Shown here one piece after another: positions 17,092 to 25,849 of a stretch of 64,000 nt of DNA; position 1 is the stretch's first letter, and each line of letters begins with the position of its first letter. The translations under genes were made by a program, and so were the position numbers. The notes under the pieces were generated by a model that was not told where the DNA came from, ran no database searches, and was given only the letters and a program-made list of their open reading frames with translations. Origin of the DNA: an uncultured Selenomonadaceae bacterium (GTDB lineage Bacteria; Bacillota; Negativicutes; Selenomonadales; Selenomonadaceae); contig CAJOGX010000003.1 in assembly GCA_905234175.1 (NCBI GenBank), positions 1 through 64,000 on the forward strand. Direction: 5' to 3'.

Positions 17092-18531
17092 ATGGCGGAA
17101 AAGAAAAAAGTTAAGATAATGGAAACCGTCCTGCGCGACGGGCACCAGTCGCTTTGCGCAACGCGAATGCGCTATCGTCAGATGGAACCGATGCTCGCGA
17201 GCCTCGACGAAATTGGCTACAAGGCGCTGGAAGCGTGGGGCGGCGCGACGTTCGATACATGTTTGAGATTTCTGGACGAAGACCCGTGGGAACGCCTCGA
17301 CAAGCTCAAGGCAAATCTTAAAAAGACGCCGATTCAAATGCTCCTGCGCGGGCAGAATCTGCTCGGCTACAACCACTATTCCAACGACGTGGTAGAAAAA
17401 TTCGTGCTCTGCGCCGCTAAGCACGGCATTGGCGTCTTCCGCATTTTCGACGCGCTCAACGACATTAACAACCTCAAAGTTGCGATTAAGGCCGCGCTCG
17501 AAGCGCCCGAAAAGCCCGAAGTTCAGGGCTGCCTCGTCTACACAATCAGCCCCGTCCACGGCAACGACAAATTCGTTGAACTTGCCGTCGAACTCAAAAA
17601 GCTCGGCTGCCATTCCATTTGCATTAAAGATATGTCCGGTCTGCTCGCGCCGTACGTCGCCTACGACCTTGTGACGAAACTCAAAGCCGCGCTCGGCGAT
17701 ACGCCCGTTGAACTGCACACGCACTGCACGTCCGGTTTCGGGCACGCAACTTATATCAAAGCGATTGAAGCCGGCGTCGATATTATTGACTGCGCGCTGT
17801 CGCCGTTCTCATGCGATACCAGCCAGCCCTGCACCGAAACGATTCTCGCCATGTTTGAAGGCAGCAAGCACGAAGAAGTTGACATTCCCGCTGTGGTTGT
17901 CAACGCCCGCGACGAATCCAAACCGCTCGACCGGCAGGCGCTTACGCCTATCGCCAAACATTTCCTCGGCGTCAAGGCGGAACTTATCAAAGAGTTCGGG
18001 CTCAAGGGCTACTTCGACGTGAATCCCAACGTCCTCGATTTCCAGATTCCTGGCGGTATGCTTTCCAACCTCACCAATCAGCTCAAGGAAGCCGGTATGG
18101 AAGACAAATATCAGGATCTGCTCGACGAAATGCCGCGCGTTCGCAAAGACGCCGGTTATCCGCCGCTCGTCACGCCGTCCAGCCAGATCGTCGGCACCAT
18201 GGCTACTTACAACGTCGCTTACGGCCGCTACGTCGCCGCCCCGAAGGAGTTCAAAGACCTCTGCCGTGGCAAATTCGGCAAGACGCCCGTGCCCGTCGAC
18301 CGCGATTTCATTATCAACACGCTGAAAATTCCCGCCGACCAGATTATCGAAGACTGCTCCGTTGAAGACGCCAAGGCTGAAACTTTCGACCAGTTCAAGG
18401 CTGAAATTATCGAGAAAGGTTTCCTTAATCCGACTGATGAGGACGTTCTCAGCTACGCGCTCTTCCCGCAGGTCGCCGAGGAATTTTTCAAGAAGCACTA
18501 CACGCAGGTCACCGCTTACAAGCGCCAATAA
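17092..18531 (+). CDS. Carboxytransferase (oxaloacetate decarboxylase alpha / 5S transcarboxylase type)
   Basis: A 479-residue member of the biotin-dependent carboxyltransferase barrel family. Features are LRDGHQSL at residue 16, the ELHTHCTSG metal-binding histidines, KDMSG with its lysine, and ALSPFSCDTSQPCTE. The end is a helical conserved domain. There is no biotinyl domain (no MKM) at the C-terminus, so it must work with a separate biotin carrier, as in methylmalonyl-CoA carboxyltransferase 5S or PycB. That partner is not in the window. The reaction may be oxaloacetate decarboxylation or carboxyl transfer to propionyl-CoA, consistent with a succinate/propionate fermenter. Its promoter predicts high expression. 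Confidence 0.85.
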   Translation: MAEKKKVKIMETVLRDGHQSLCATRMRYRQMEPMLASLDEIGYKALEAWGGATFDTCLRFLDEDPWERLDKLKANLKKTPIQMLLRGQNLLGYNHYSNDVVEKFVLCAAKHGIGVFRIFDALNDINNLKVAIKAALEAPEKPEVQGCLVYTISPVHGNDKFVELAVELKKLGCHSICIKDMSGLLAPYVAYDLVTKLKAALGDTPVELHTHCTSGFGHATYIKAIEAGVDIIDCALSPFSCDTSQPCTETILAMFEGSKHEEVDIPAVVVNARDESKPLDRQALTPIAKHFLGVKAELIKEFGLKGYFDVNPNVLDFQIPGGMLSNLTNQLKEAGMEDKYQDLLDEMPRVRKDAGYPPLVTPSSQIVGTMATYNVAYGRYVAAPKEFKDLCRGKFGKTPVPVDRDFIINTLKIPADQIIEDCSVEDAKAETFDQFKAEIIEKGFLNPTDEDVLSYALFPQVAEEFFKKHYTQVTAYKRQ

Positions 18532-18561
18532 TTTCGCAGGGTACGTGTTAAATATATAAAT

Positions 18562-18598
18562 AAAAAGTCTCCCGTTGCATTTCGTAGCGGGAGATTTT
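18562..18598. terminator. Bidirectional terminator
   Basis: An 11-base stem (18568-18578 with 18584-18594, two G-U pairs) around ATTTC. TTTT follows on the plus strand, and AAAAA before it gives a T run on the minus strand. It lies between the convergent carboxytransferase and HMA genes. Confidence 0.75.
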
Positions 18599-18615
18599 AA
18601 GTTTGCGGAAATTTT

Positions 18616-19035
18616 TTAAACTGTAATTATTCCAGCGCGATAGCCGGCTTTGTTAATGGCGTCGCGCAGAATTTCATCTGGAATTTCTTTACTGAGACCA
18701 GCCTGCGCCGACTGCTTTTCCAAACTTGCCGCCGCAACCTGCACGCCGTCAACTTTTTCCAGCGCGCGGACGACATTCGCCACGCAGTGTTCGCAGGTCA
18801 TGCCGTCCACGTCAATCGTCCGGCGAATGCTGAACTTCGCAATTTTCTCGACGCGCGCCCTGTAACTGTTATCCAGCGCCCTTTGCATTTCAGATTTTTT
18901 CAGCGCGCAGCCTTCGCAGGAACCACCGCCGGAATCGCAGCACGCCGCTTCGCCTTTGAAAAACGCTCTGTAAATAACTCTGAGCCCGTTGCCCAGCGCC
19001 AGCGCTATCAAAATTCCAAGTACAACCGTCGCCAT
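18616..19035 (-). CDS. FeoB-associated Cys-rich protein fused to an HMA domain
   Basis: A 139-residue membrane protein. One N-terminal helix (residues 3-25) leads into a cysteine-rich stretch, ACCDSGGGSCEGCA, which is like the small FeoB-associated proteins. Residues 70-135 form a heavy-metal-associated domain with the metal site GMTCEHC. It follows feoB by 12 bases, with its own GAGGCG site, so it is the third gene of the feo operon. The fusion suggests a metal-handling aid at the FeoB pore. The exact metal (ferrous iron or copper) cannot be told. Confidence 0.8.
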   Translation of the reverse strand: MATVVLGILIALALGNGLRVIYRAFFKGEAACCDSGGGSCEGCALKKSEMQRALDNSYRARVEKIAKFSIRRTIDVDGMTCEHCVANVVRALEKVDGVQVAAASLEKQSAQAGLSKEIPDEILRDAINKAGYRAGIITV

Positions 19036-19047
19036 AAAAATCGCCTC

Positions 19048-20949
19048 TTATTGGAAACCGAGCAGCCGTCCGACCTGATAAACCAGCAGCGCCGCCACCC
19101 ACGCAACCGCGCACGTGTACAGGAACGCGAACGCCATCCACTTCCAGCTCTGCGCTTCCTTTTTAATCGTGCCGAGCGCCGTGACGCAGGGCGAATAAAG
19201 CTGCGTGAAAACCATGAACGCCAGCGCCGACAGCGGCGTGAACGCCGTCGCCATTCCCGTCGTCATCAAAACATCTGCCGTGCCTTCGGCGTCGTCCGTG
19301 TCAACCGCCTCTTCGTCCGCGCCGTACAAAATTCCAATCGTCGAGACAACCGCTTCCTTCGCAAGCACGCCCGTCACAACCGCCGCGCCAGCTTCCCACG
19401 TGTCAAAGCCCTGCGGCGCAAAAATCGTCGCCGTCGCCGAGCCTATTCCCGCCAGATAGCTTTCGCTCATTTCGTCCGTCATTCCGTCCGAATTGAAACT
19501 GCTCAGGAACCAAATCGCTACCGACATCGCGAAAATTATCGTGCCCGCTTTAACCAGATAGCCCTTGCCTTTTTCCCACGTTTCCAGCAAAACCGTTTTG
19601 AGATCCGGCATTCTGTACGGCGGCAGTTCGAGCAGGAACGTCGATTCGCGCCCTTTGAACGCCGTTTCGCCCAAAACTTTCGCCATGATTATCGCCGTCG
19701 CCAGTCCGAGGAAGTACATCGCGAAAACGATATTCGCCACGTTGTCAGGGAAGAACATCGCCGCGAAAAGTGCGATTATCGGAACCTTCGCGCTGCACGT
19801 CAGGAACGGCGTGATTAAAATCGAAATCATTCTGTCTTTGTGCGTGTCCAAAGTCCGCGCGCCCATTATCGCCGGTACGCCGCAGCCGTAACCCATAATC
19901 AGCGGCATAATTCCTTTGCCCGTCAAGCCGACGCGCCTCATTATCGGATCCATTACGAACGCCACGCGCGCCATGTAGCCCGTCCCGTCAAGGAAGCTCA
20001 GGCACAGGAACAGCGTGAAAATCAGCGGCACGAAACTCAGCACGCTGCCGACGCCAACGATTATTCCGTCCGAAACCAGCGACTGCATCCAGTCCGCGAC
20101 GCCTGCCGCCGCCATTACCTCCGCCGCCCACGGCGCTACCGTTTCTTCAAAAAATGCGCCGAGCAAATCCGCCAGCGGCTGCCCGACCCACTCGAATGCG
20201 ATTTGGAACAGCAGGTAGAACATCGCCACCATTATCGGCAGCGCCAAAAATCCGTTCGCCAGATACGAATCCAGCTTTTCCGTCAGCCCCTTGTCCGCCA
20301 CGTTCAGCGTAACCGCCGCGTTCATGACTTTATCAATGAAATCGTACCGCGCCGTTATAATTTCTTCGTCAATTTTTTCCTGCGATTCGCCGCTGGCTTT
20401 TATCTGATTAATCCTGTCCAAATGCTCCTGAAAAATTTTGCTCGGCTGATAGTTCGCCATGCGCGTATTCGTGAAAACGTCGAGCAGAACTTTGACGCTC
20501 TTGTTATCGCGCCCGACCGTGCTCGTCACCGGCATTCCAAAAATTTCTTCGAGCTTGGACTCGTTGATTTTAATCCCGTGACGCTCCGCCTCGTCCATCA
20601 TGTTCAGATTCAGAATCAGCGGAATACCGTTTTCCATGAGCTGGACGGTCAGAAACAAATTCCGCGAAATGTTAGACGCGTCGATAATGTTTACAACGAT
20701 GTCGGGCTTGTTTTCGGCAAAGTAATCGCTGACGACCTGTTCCTCCTGCGAACGCGCGTTGATTGAGTACGTGCCAGGAAGGTCGACGACGGAAATTTTT
20801 CTGCCCTTGTACTCGATGAGCCCAACTTTTTTGTCGACGGTCACGCCAGGCCAGTTGCCGATTTTCTGGCGCGCGCCGGTCAGTTCGTTAAAAATCGTCG
20901 ACTTGCCGGTATTGGGGTTGCCGGTCAAGGCTACGGAAATTGCAGGCAT
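19048..20949 (-). CDS. feoB: Ferrous iron transporter FeoB
   Basis: The main ferrous iron permease, 633 residues. The N-terminal GTPase domain has G1 GNPNTGKS at residues 10-17, G3 DLPGTYS and G4 NMMD. The membrane part has the Gate motifs with conserved cysteines, for example GCGVPA and TCSAKVP. The start at 20949 (MPAISVALTG) has GTGAGGAG 7 bases upstream; a slightly longer frame lacks one. Size is a little shorter than E. coli FeoB (773), as in many Firmicutes. It lies between feoA and the HMA fusion. Confidence 0.95.
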   Translation of the reverse strand: MPAISVALTGNPNTGKSTIFNELTGARQKIGNWPGVTVDKKVGLIEYKGRKISVVDLPGTYSINARSQEEQVVSDYFAENKPDIVVNIIDASNISRNLFLTVQLMENGIPLILNLNMMDEAERHGIKINESKLEEIFGMPVTSTVGRDNKSVKVLLDVFTNTRMANYQPSKIFQEHLDRINQIKASGESQEKIDEEIITARYDFIDKVMNAAVTLNVADKGLTEKLDSYLANGFLALPIMVAMFYLLFQIAFEWVGQPLADLLGAFFEETVAPWAAEVMAAAGVADWMQSLVSDGIIVGVGSVLSFVPLIFTLFLCLSFLDGTGYMARVAFVMDPIMRRVGLTGKGIMPLIMGYGCGVPAIMGARTLDTHKDRMISILITPFLTCSAKVPIIALFAAMFFPDNVANIVFAMYFLGLATAIIMAKVLGETAFKGRESTFLLELPPYRMPDLKTVLLETWEKGKGYLVKAGTIIFAMSVAIWFLSSFNSDGMTDEMSESYLAGIGSATATIFAPQGFDTWEAGAAVVTGVLAKEAVVSTIGILYGADEEAVDTDDAEGTADVLMTTGMATAFTPLSALAFMVFTQLYSPCVTALGTIKKEAQSWKWMAFAFLYTCAVAWVAALLVYQVGRLLGFQ

Positions 20950-20960
20950 AATCTCACTCC

Positions 20961-21185
20961 TCACTTCAGCTGCGTAACTTGAATGCTTGCGGCGTCGTCC
21001 CTGCGCATTGCCAGATTGTACGAGCGCAGTCTAATCGCGATTGGGTCTCCGAGCGGTGCCGAGTTCAAAATTTCTACGCGCGTCCCTGGTATCAGCCCCA
21101 TTGTCATGAGCCGCTGTTTCAGCGCCGATTCGCCAAGCGCGTCGATTCGGACGACCATTCCTGGCTGTGTATCTTTCAGCGTCAT
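20961..21185 (-). CDS. feoA: FeoA, ferrous iron transport accessory protein
   Basis: A 74-residue SH3-like FeoA protein that supports FeoB. Typical phrases are LKQRLMTMGLIPGTRVEIL, PLGDPIAI and LRSYNLAMRR. The start at 21185 is chosen for its AAAGGA/GAGG upstream and its fit to the family; an in-frame ATG 33 bases earlier is less likely. It leads the feoA-feoB-HMA operon, with a promoter and a Fur-like site upstream. Confidence 0.92.
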   Translation of the reverse strand: MTLKDTQPGMVVRIDALGESALKQRLMTMGLIPGTRVEILNSAPLGDPIAIRLRSYNLAMRRDDAASIQVTQLK

Positions 21186-21229
21186 TTGCCTCAGTTCCTT
21201 TCCAAAAATGTTTATCAATCTTAATTGGA

Positions 21230-21258
21230 ATTATAAACTGTTTGAAAAACTTTATCAA
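21230..21258 (-). promoter_or_regulatory. feo operon promoter with Fur-like box
   Basis: On the minus strand TTGATA (21258-21253) and TATAAT (21235-21230) are 17 bases apart. A 7-1-7 sequence at 21257-21243, TGATAAA-G-TTTTTCA, overlaps the -35 and agrees with the Fur box TGATAAT-N-ATTATCA at 11 of 14 arm positions. Iron-bound Fur there would block RNA polymerase. The promoter is strong evidence; the Fur site is an inference. Confidence 0.65.
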
Positions 21259-21272
21259 GTAATTCTTTGCGC

Positions 21273-21307
21273 AAAAAAAAATTCCTGCCACATTTCTGCA
21301 GCGGGAA
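21273..21307 (-). terminator. sbcC terminator
   Basis: On the minus strand a 7-base stem (21307-21301 with 21288-21282) is followed by nine T (21281-21273). It lies just past the sbcC stop and just before the feo promoter. Confidence 0.75.
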
Positions 21308-21319
21308 AAAAATTTTTAT

Positions 21320-23896
21320 TCAGCTGACGAATCTGGCGGTACTGCCGGTCTTAGTTTTGGTGACTTCGAGGCGGACGGGCACGCGGTTTTTCAGCGCGTC
21401 GACGTGGGAAATTATACCGACGAGGCGACCGCCTTCCTGCAAATCCATAAGCGCGCTCATCGCAATATCGAGCGTTTCGCTGTCGAGGGAGCCGAAGCCT
21501 TCGTCGATAAAAATCGTGTCGAGCTTGATACCGCCGGAAGTATTTTTGACAACCGCCGCCAGCCCCAGCGCAAGGCTGAGCGACGCCAGAAAAGATTCGC
21601 CGCCGGAAAGGGTTTCGACAGCGCGGGCGGTGCCGTTGTAGGCGTCGAGAATTTCAAGGTTGAGCCCTTCGAGTTTGCGGCGCGTCATGGCATTTTTTTC
21701 GCCGCGAAATCTGTAGCGGCCGCCGCTCATTCTGTCCAGGCGCTCGTTGGCTTCGGAAATCACGTCGGAGAAAATTGCGTCGAGGTAGTAGCGCTGGAAG
21801 TCGAGTTTGGATCTGGCGCCGTTCGCGACTTCGGAGAGCCGGTTCCAGATTTGAAAATTTTTCTCGGCGGCGGAAAGTTCGGCGTTGAGTTTGACGAGTC
21901 TGGCAGAAATTTCATTGAGGCGGCGGAGATTATTTTCGAGCGTGGCGGTTTCGGCGACAGATTTGTTATAGGCGTCCTGCGCGAAATTTTTCTGAGCGTT
22001 CAGGGCGGGAAGGTCGGGCTTGACTTTACCTTCGACGGCAGAGGCGGCGTCGGTGAGAATTTTTTCGGCGGCCTGAACTTTACCGGCGGCGGCGGCGTTC
22101 CTGTTGCTCAGCGTCTGGAAATTTTTCTGGGCGGCGTTCCAGCTGGCGTCGAGATTTTTTTTGAGCGACAGTTTAGCGCTGAGGTCGGCGGCAACTTTCT
22201 GCGGATTGTCGAGGTACTGCGGGAGAATCTGGCTGGCGGTTGCCGTGACGATACCGCGAAGATTTTCAGCGGCGGCGGTTTTGAGCTGCAAATCTTTTTC
22301 GGCGGCGCTTGCGTTATCGGTTACCTGCGCAGTGAGTTCCTGCCCGCGCGTCAGCCTTTTGCGGCAGTCCTGCAAATCGTCCGCGCGTTTTTTAGCGGCG
22401 TCAAAAATTTTTTTAGCGGCGTCAAGTTCAGGAACGTCGTCGAATTTTTTAAGATTTTCGCGTTGGGATTCGAGATTCGCGCTGGTTTTGGCGAAGGAAT
22501 TGCTGGCGGCGGTGAAATCCTGCTCGGCGTTTTCAATTTCTTCGTCGGCAGGGATATTTTCCTCGGTGAAGGCGGGCGATGGGTGATGGATTGAGCCGCA
22601 AACGGGGCAGGGTTCGCCGTCTTTGAGAGTTTGCGCCAGTTTGGCGGCGATACAAAGTTTCTGCAGAGCCTGCAGGCTTTCGAGTTTAATTTTCGCGGCT
22701 TTAAAAATTTTCTGAGCCAGCGCCAAATCCTTTTCGAGCCGCGCGATTTTATCAAGACAATCCTGGCGCGCCTGCGAATCTTTCAGTTTCTGAGCAGCGG
22801 CAACAAAATCGGCGTCAGCGCCGCGCAGATTTTCTTCCTTGCGCTTCAAATCGTCGAGGCGTTTTTCGTAATTTTTAACGTCGGCTTTAAGGCGGTTCAA
22901 AGTTTCCTGCGCACTGCGTTCACTTTTTTCGGCGGCGGCGAGCTTATTTTTCTTGAGGTCTAGTTCAGCGAGGGCGTCGCGGATTTTCTGAATGTCCGCA
23001 ATTTCGAGTTCAAGGGCGCGGCGGGCGGATTCCTCAGCGTTGCGGGCGTCGTACTCGGTTTTGGCGGCGGCGAAGTCAGCGGAAATTTTTTCAAGTTCGA
23101 GTTTAGCGGCGCGCAGATTATTTTGAGCGGTCGCGCAGGCGTCGAACTGCTCGGCGAGGCGTTCACCGGCGGCTAAATTTTTAACGGCGCTGTTCAAATC
23201 TGTCTCACGCCGAGCGAGAATTTTTTTAGCGGCGGCGAGATTTTCAGCCAGAATTTCAGCATCGAGGCTGCCGAGTTCGCGGGCGCTGTCAGCCAAAATT
23301 TTCTGCTGCGTAGAAAGTTCGTCGCAAATTTTCCTGGCGGCGCCTGCCTTATCCTTGAGCCGGCTTTCAATCAGCGCGTAGAAATCTGCGTCGAAAATTG
23401 TACTGAGCACGTCGCCGCGTTCGCGCGCATTCGCCGTGAGAAATTTCCTGAAGTTGCCCTGCGGAAGTACGACAACCTGACGAAACTGCTTAATCTCGAA
23501 GCCGAGAATATCCTTAACACGGTCGTCGACTTCGGCGTAGCTGGCGGTCAGAAGTTTGCCGTTCAGAAAAAGTTCGGCGCCGCGTTTAGTTTTAGCGTCG
23601 AGGGCTGGGCGGCGTCGGACTGTGTAAAATTTGTCGTCGATTGCAAATTCAAACTCGACTTCGGTCACGGCGCTGGGAGCGGCCTGCGTCGCGCGGAGCA
23701 TTTTATCGCTGCGTTCGCCGCCGGAGCTGTCGCCGTAGAGCGCGTAGCAAATCGCGTCAAGAATCGAAGTTTTACCGGCGCCGGTTTCCCCGTGAATCAG
23801 AAAAAAATTTTCGCCGGAAAGTCCCGCGTCGAAGTCCAGCGCAACGGTTTTTGCGTAGGGACCGAATGCCGTCATTTTCAGTTTAACTGGTCGCAA
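21320..23896 (-). CDS. sbcC: SbcC/Rad50-type nuclease ATPase
   Basis: The ATPase subunit of the SbcCD nuclease that opens DNA hairpins and processes breaks. The 858-residue product has Walker A GETGAGKTS at 36-44, then two long Ala/Lys/Glu-rich coiled coils flanking the zinc hook CPVC (C430, C433). The ABC signature LSGGES and Walker B TIFIDEGFG are near the C-terminus. The TTG at 23896 has AGGAGG 7 bases upstream; the open frame runs 51 codons further, into the rpmB promoter, without a ribosome site. SbcD, normally next to it, is not in this window. Confidence 0.9.
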   Translation of the reverse strand: MRPVKLKMTAFGPYAKTVALDFDAGLSGENFFLIHGETGAGKTSILDAICYALYGDSSGGERSDKMLRATQAAPSAVTEVEFEFAIDDKFYTVRRRPALDAKTKRGAELFLNGKLLTASYAEVDDRVKDILGFEIKQFRQVVVLPQGNFRKFLTANARERGDVLSTIFDADFYALIESRLKDKAGAARKICDELSTQQKILADSARELGSLDAEILAENLAAAKKILARRETDLNSAVKNLAAGERLAEQFDACATAQNNLRAAKLELEKISADFAAAKTEYDARNAEESARRALELEIADIQKIRDALAELDLKKNKLAAAEKSERSAQETLNRLKADVKNYEKRLDDLKRKEENLRGADADFVAAAQKLKDSQARQDCLDKIARLEKDLALAQKIFKAAKIKLESLQALQKLCIAAKLAQTLKDGEPCPVCGSIHHPSPAFTEENIPADEEIENAEQDFTAASNSFAKTSANLESQRENLKKFDDVPELDAAKKIFDAAKKRADDLQDCRKRLTRGQELTAQVTDNASAAEKDLQLKTAAAENLRGIVTATASQILPQYLDNPQKVAADLSAKLSLKKNLDASWNAAQKNFQTLSNRNAAAAGKVQAAEKILTDAASAVEGKVKPDLPALNAQKNFAQDAYNKSVAETATLENNLRRLNEISARLVKLNAELSAAEKNFQIWNRLSEVANGARSKLDFQRYYLDAIFSDVISEANERLDRMSGGRYRFRGEKNAMTRRKLEGLNLEILDAYNGTARAVETLSGGESFLASLSLALGLAAVVKNTSGGIKLDTIFIDEGFGSLDSETLDIAMSALMDLQEGGRLVGIISHVDALKNRVPVRLEVTKTKTGSTARFVS

Positions 23897-23921
23897 AATT
23901 ATTCCTCCTGTAAAAAAAAAT

Positions 23922-23950
23922 TTGCAAATTGAAAAATCCTGTGCTATACT
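23922..23950 (+). promoter_or_regulatory. rpmB promoter
   Basis: TTGCAA at 23922-23927 and TATACT at 23945-23950, 17 bases apart, lie about 33 bases before the rpmB start. The AAGGGAG ribosome site is in place. Confidence 0.8.
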
Positions 23951-23983
23951 GTTGAAGTTGTTTTTTGAAGGGAGTGAAATTTC

Positions 23984-24175
23984 ATGTCCGCTTATTGCGA
24001 GATTTGCCATAAAGGTACGATGTCGGGAATGAACGTTAGCCATTCGCATTTGAAGACGAAGCGCAAGTGGAAGCCGAATATTCAGCGCGTGCGTGCGATT
24101 GTCGACGGCGAAATCAAGCGCGTCAACGTCTGCACTCGCTGCCTCCGCTCAGGAAAAGTCAATCGTGCGATTTGA
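23984..24175 (+). CDS. rpmB: 50S ribosomal protein L28
   Basis: A 63-residue ribosomal protein. It has the zinc-binding form, with CEIC at residues 5-8 and CTRC near residue 51. SHSHLKTKRKWKPNIQ is the family core. Single-gene transcript: it has its own promoter and its own terminator. Confidence 0.95.
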   Translation: MSAYCEICHKGTMSGMNVSHSHLKTKRKWKPNIQRVRAIVDGEIKRVNVCTRCLRSGKVNRAI

Positions 24176-24191
24176 ATCAGCGTCGTTCCCG

Positions 24192-24238
24192 AAAAAAAAT
24201 TCCTCGGTCACAAAGCGTGGCTGAGGATTTTTTGTTTT
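24192..24238. terminator. Terminator between rpmB and the DUF4127 gene
   Basis: An 11-base stem (24201-24211 with 24217-24227, two G-U pairs) is followed by TTTTTT on the plus strand and preceded by A8, so it can work both ways for the two convergent genes. Confidence 0.8.
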
Positions 24239-25832
24239 AATGCAAATTTATGCGCGCCTCGAACATGCGGTTCCAGGGAAATTCGACGTGCAGTCTCGTA
24301 ATGATACCGACTTCCGGCAGATTTTTGTGCAGGAAATCAATCATCAGCTGGCTGCTCCAATCCGCCGCCGAATATTTTTTACGGTCGAGCGACTCATAAA
24401 AGCCGTCGCCTTTGAGCCAGTTCAGCCGCGTCGCAACCGCCTGCCGAATGTTGGACTGATACGCCCAGTCGTCAAGGTAGCGCGTCAAAAGAAGACGGCG
24501 CCGGTCTCTGTCGGAAGTTTTGAGCGCCAGAATCCCTTCGCTGAGCGCAAAGCCGGTCGAGTTCGTGGCGGTATTCCAGCCGGCGTAGGCGTGAAGTTTG
24601 AAAAGCAGGTCGCGATTTTTCAGCTGTTCCATGAGCGCATTATCAGCGCCGTTCGTGTAGGCAACGTCCGCAACCGCAACTTTCAGCCCGTAGTTCACGT
24701 AACTTTCCACGAGATTGGCGAAAATGTCAGTGCCGGCGCGCGGGCGCGTGGTATTGGTTGGCTGATTCGCCTCGCGCGTACTTCCCTCAAGATTCGTGTT
24801 CACCGCCAGCACGAAATTCGCAGCGTCGGCAAATTCGACACGCCTGGCGCCAACCGCCAGCAGTTCCGCGTTAATCGAAGTGTCCAGCGACTCGTCGGAA
24901 TAAGTTGGAATTGTCTCGCCGCCGGTGCCGGAATTATACTCGACGAAAACCAGCGGCACGATTTGCGTGTAGTCGTTGATAGCGCGCGTGAGCAGCATTA
25001 GCCCAATTTCGTCGATACCGGCGAGCGTCAGATATTTACTTTTGTCGATACCGGCGCCGTAAGCCGCCAGCTTCCTGCCTTCCATGTGCGTCTGAGAAAA
25101 AGGCGCGTTGTCGTCGCGTCCCAGCAGGAGGCAGGTGAAAACATTTTCCTTGGCAAGGTCGATTAACTTTTCGTTCGCCGCAAAATTTTTTTCGCGCCGC
25201 CTGCTCCAGTCATCGAAGGCACGCGCAGGAATCAGTTTCCGCAGAAAATTAATTTCCTTCGTTTCGCGCTGCGTCAGACCTTCCAGCTCGAATTTATCCC
25301 TGAGCGCGGTGTAGCGAAAAATATTGGCGCCGTAGTTGCGGTAATAATCGGGCTCGCCGTAGCCGGACGCGATGCCAGTGCGCGGCGTGCGCATAACCGA
25401 GCTGAAAACGTAGAGCGGAAGTTTCTTATGACGGGCGCGAAATTCCTTAAAAAGTTCCGCGCGCTCAAGAATAATCTGCCTGTCGTAGTTGTGCTTGCGC
25501 GAGGCGACGAGGCTGCCGTAGAGCAGGGCGTCAGACGAAACTACCGCCGCGCGAACGTCGCTTTTAACGTTCCTTTCCAGCCATTCCCAGAGCCGGTCGG
25601 GGTTGCCGAGGTCGTCGCGGCTGCCAAGAATTTCCTTCGGCGGCACGATAATTTTGTAGCCCGCCTTCTCAACGACAGCAACGGTCTGCTCGTCGGAAAT
25701 CGGGCGGTTGTCATGCGGAATGTATAGAATTTTTTCCGACGAAGTCTTTTTTTTAGCTTCGGCGTCGGGCGCCGCTGTCAAAAATAAAATCAGGCTCAGC
25801 GCGACGCCCAGAATTTTCAACGCCTTCTTCAA
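24237..25832 (-). CDS. DUF4127 family secreted protein
   Basis: A 531-residue protein of the DUF4127 family, function not known. The signal peptide covers residues 1-26 (KKALKILGVALSLILF, cut near AEA). The mature start KILYIPHDNRPISDEQT is the family hallmark. Later segments are AAVVSSDALLYGSLVASR, then LLGRDDNAPFSQT and AGWNTATNSTGFALSEG. The conserved Asp, His and Asn in these suggest a metal enzyme, but no activity is proven. The TTG at 25832 follows AGGAGG; 18 upstream codons have none. It follows the DUF2225 gene by 17 bases. Confidence 0.8.
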   Translation of the reverse strand: MKKALKILGVALSLILFLTAAPDAEAKKKTSSEKILYIPHDNRPISDEQTVAVVEKAGYKIIVPPKEILGSRDDLGNPDRLWEWLERNVKSDVRAAVVSSDALLYGSLVASRKHNYDRQIILERAELFKEFRARHKKLPLYVFSSVMRTPRTGIASGYGEPDYYRNYGANIFRYTALRDKFELEGLTQRETKEINFLRKLIPARAFDDWSRRREKNFAANEKLIDLAKENVFTCLLLGRDDNAPFSQTHMEGRKLAAYGAGIDKSKYLTLAGIDEIGLMLLTRAINDYTQIVPLVFVEYNSGTGGETIPTYSDESLDTSINAELLAVGARRVEFADAANFVLAVNTNLEGSTREANQPTNTTRPRAGTDIFANLVESYVNYGLKVAVADVAYTNGADNALMEQLKNRDLLFKLHAYAGWNTATNSTGFALSEGILALKTSDRDRRRLLLTRYLDDWAYQSNIRQAVATRLNWLKGDGFYESLDRKKYSAADWSSQLMIDFLHKNLPEVGIITRLHVEFPWNRMFEARINLH

Positions 25833-25849
25833 AAATATTCCTCCTGCCA

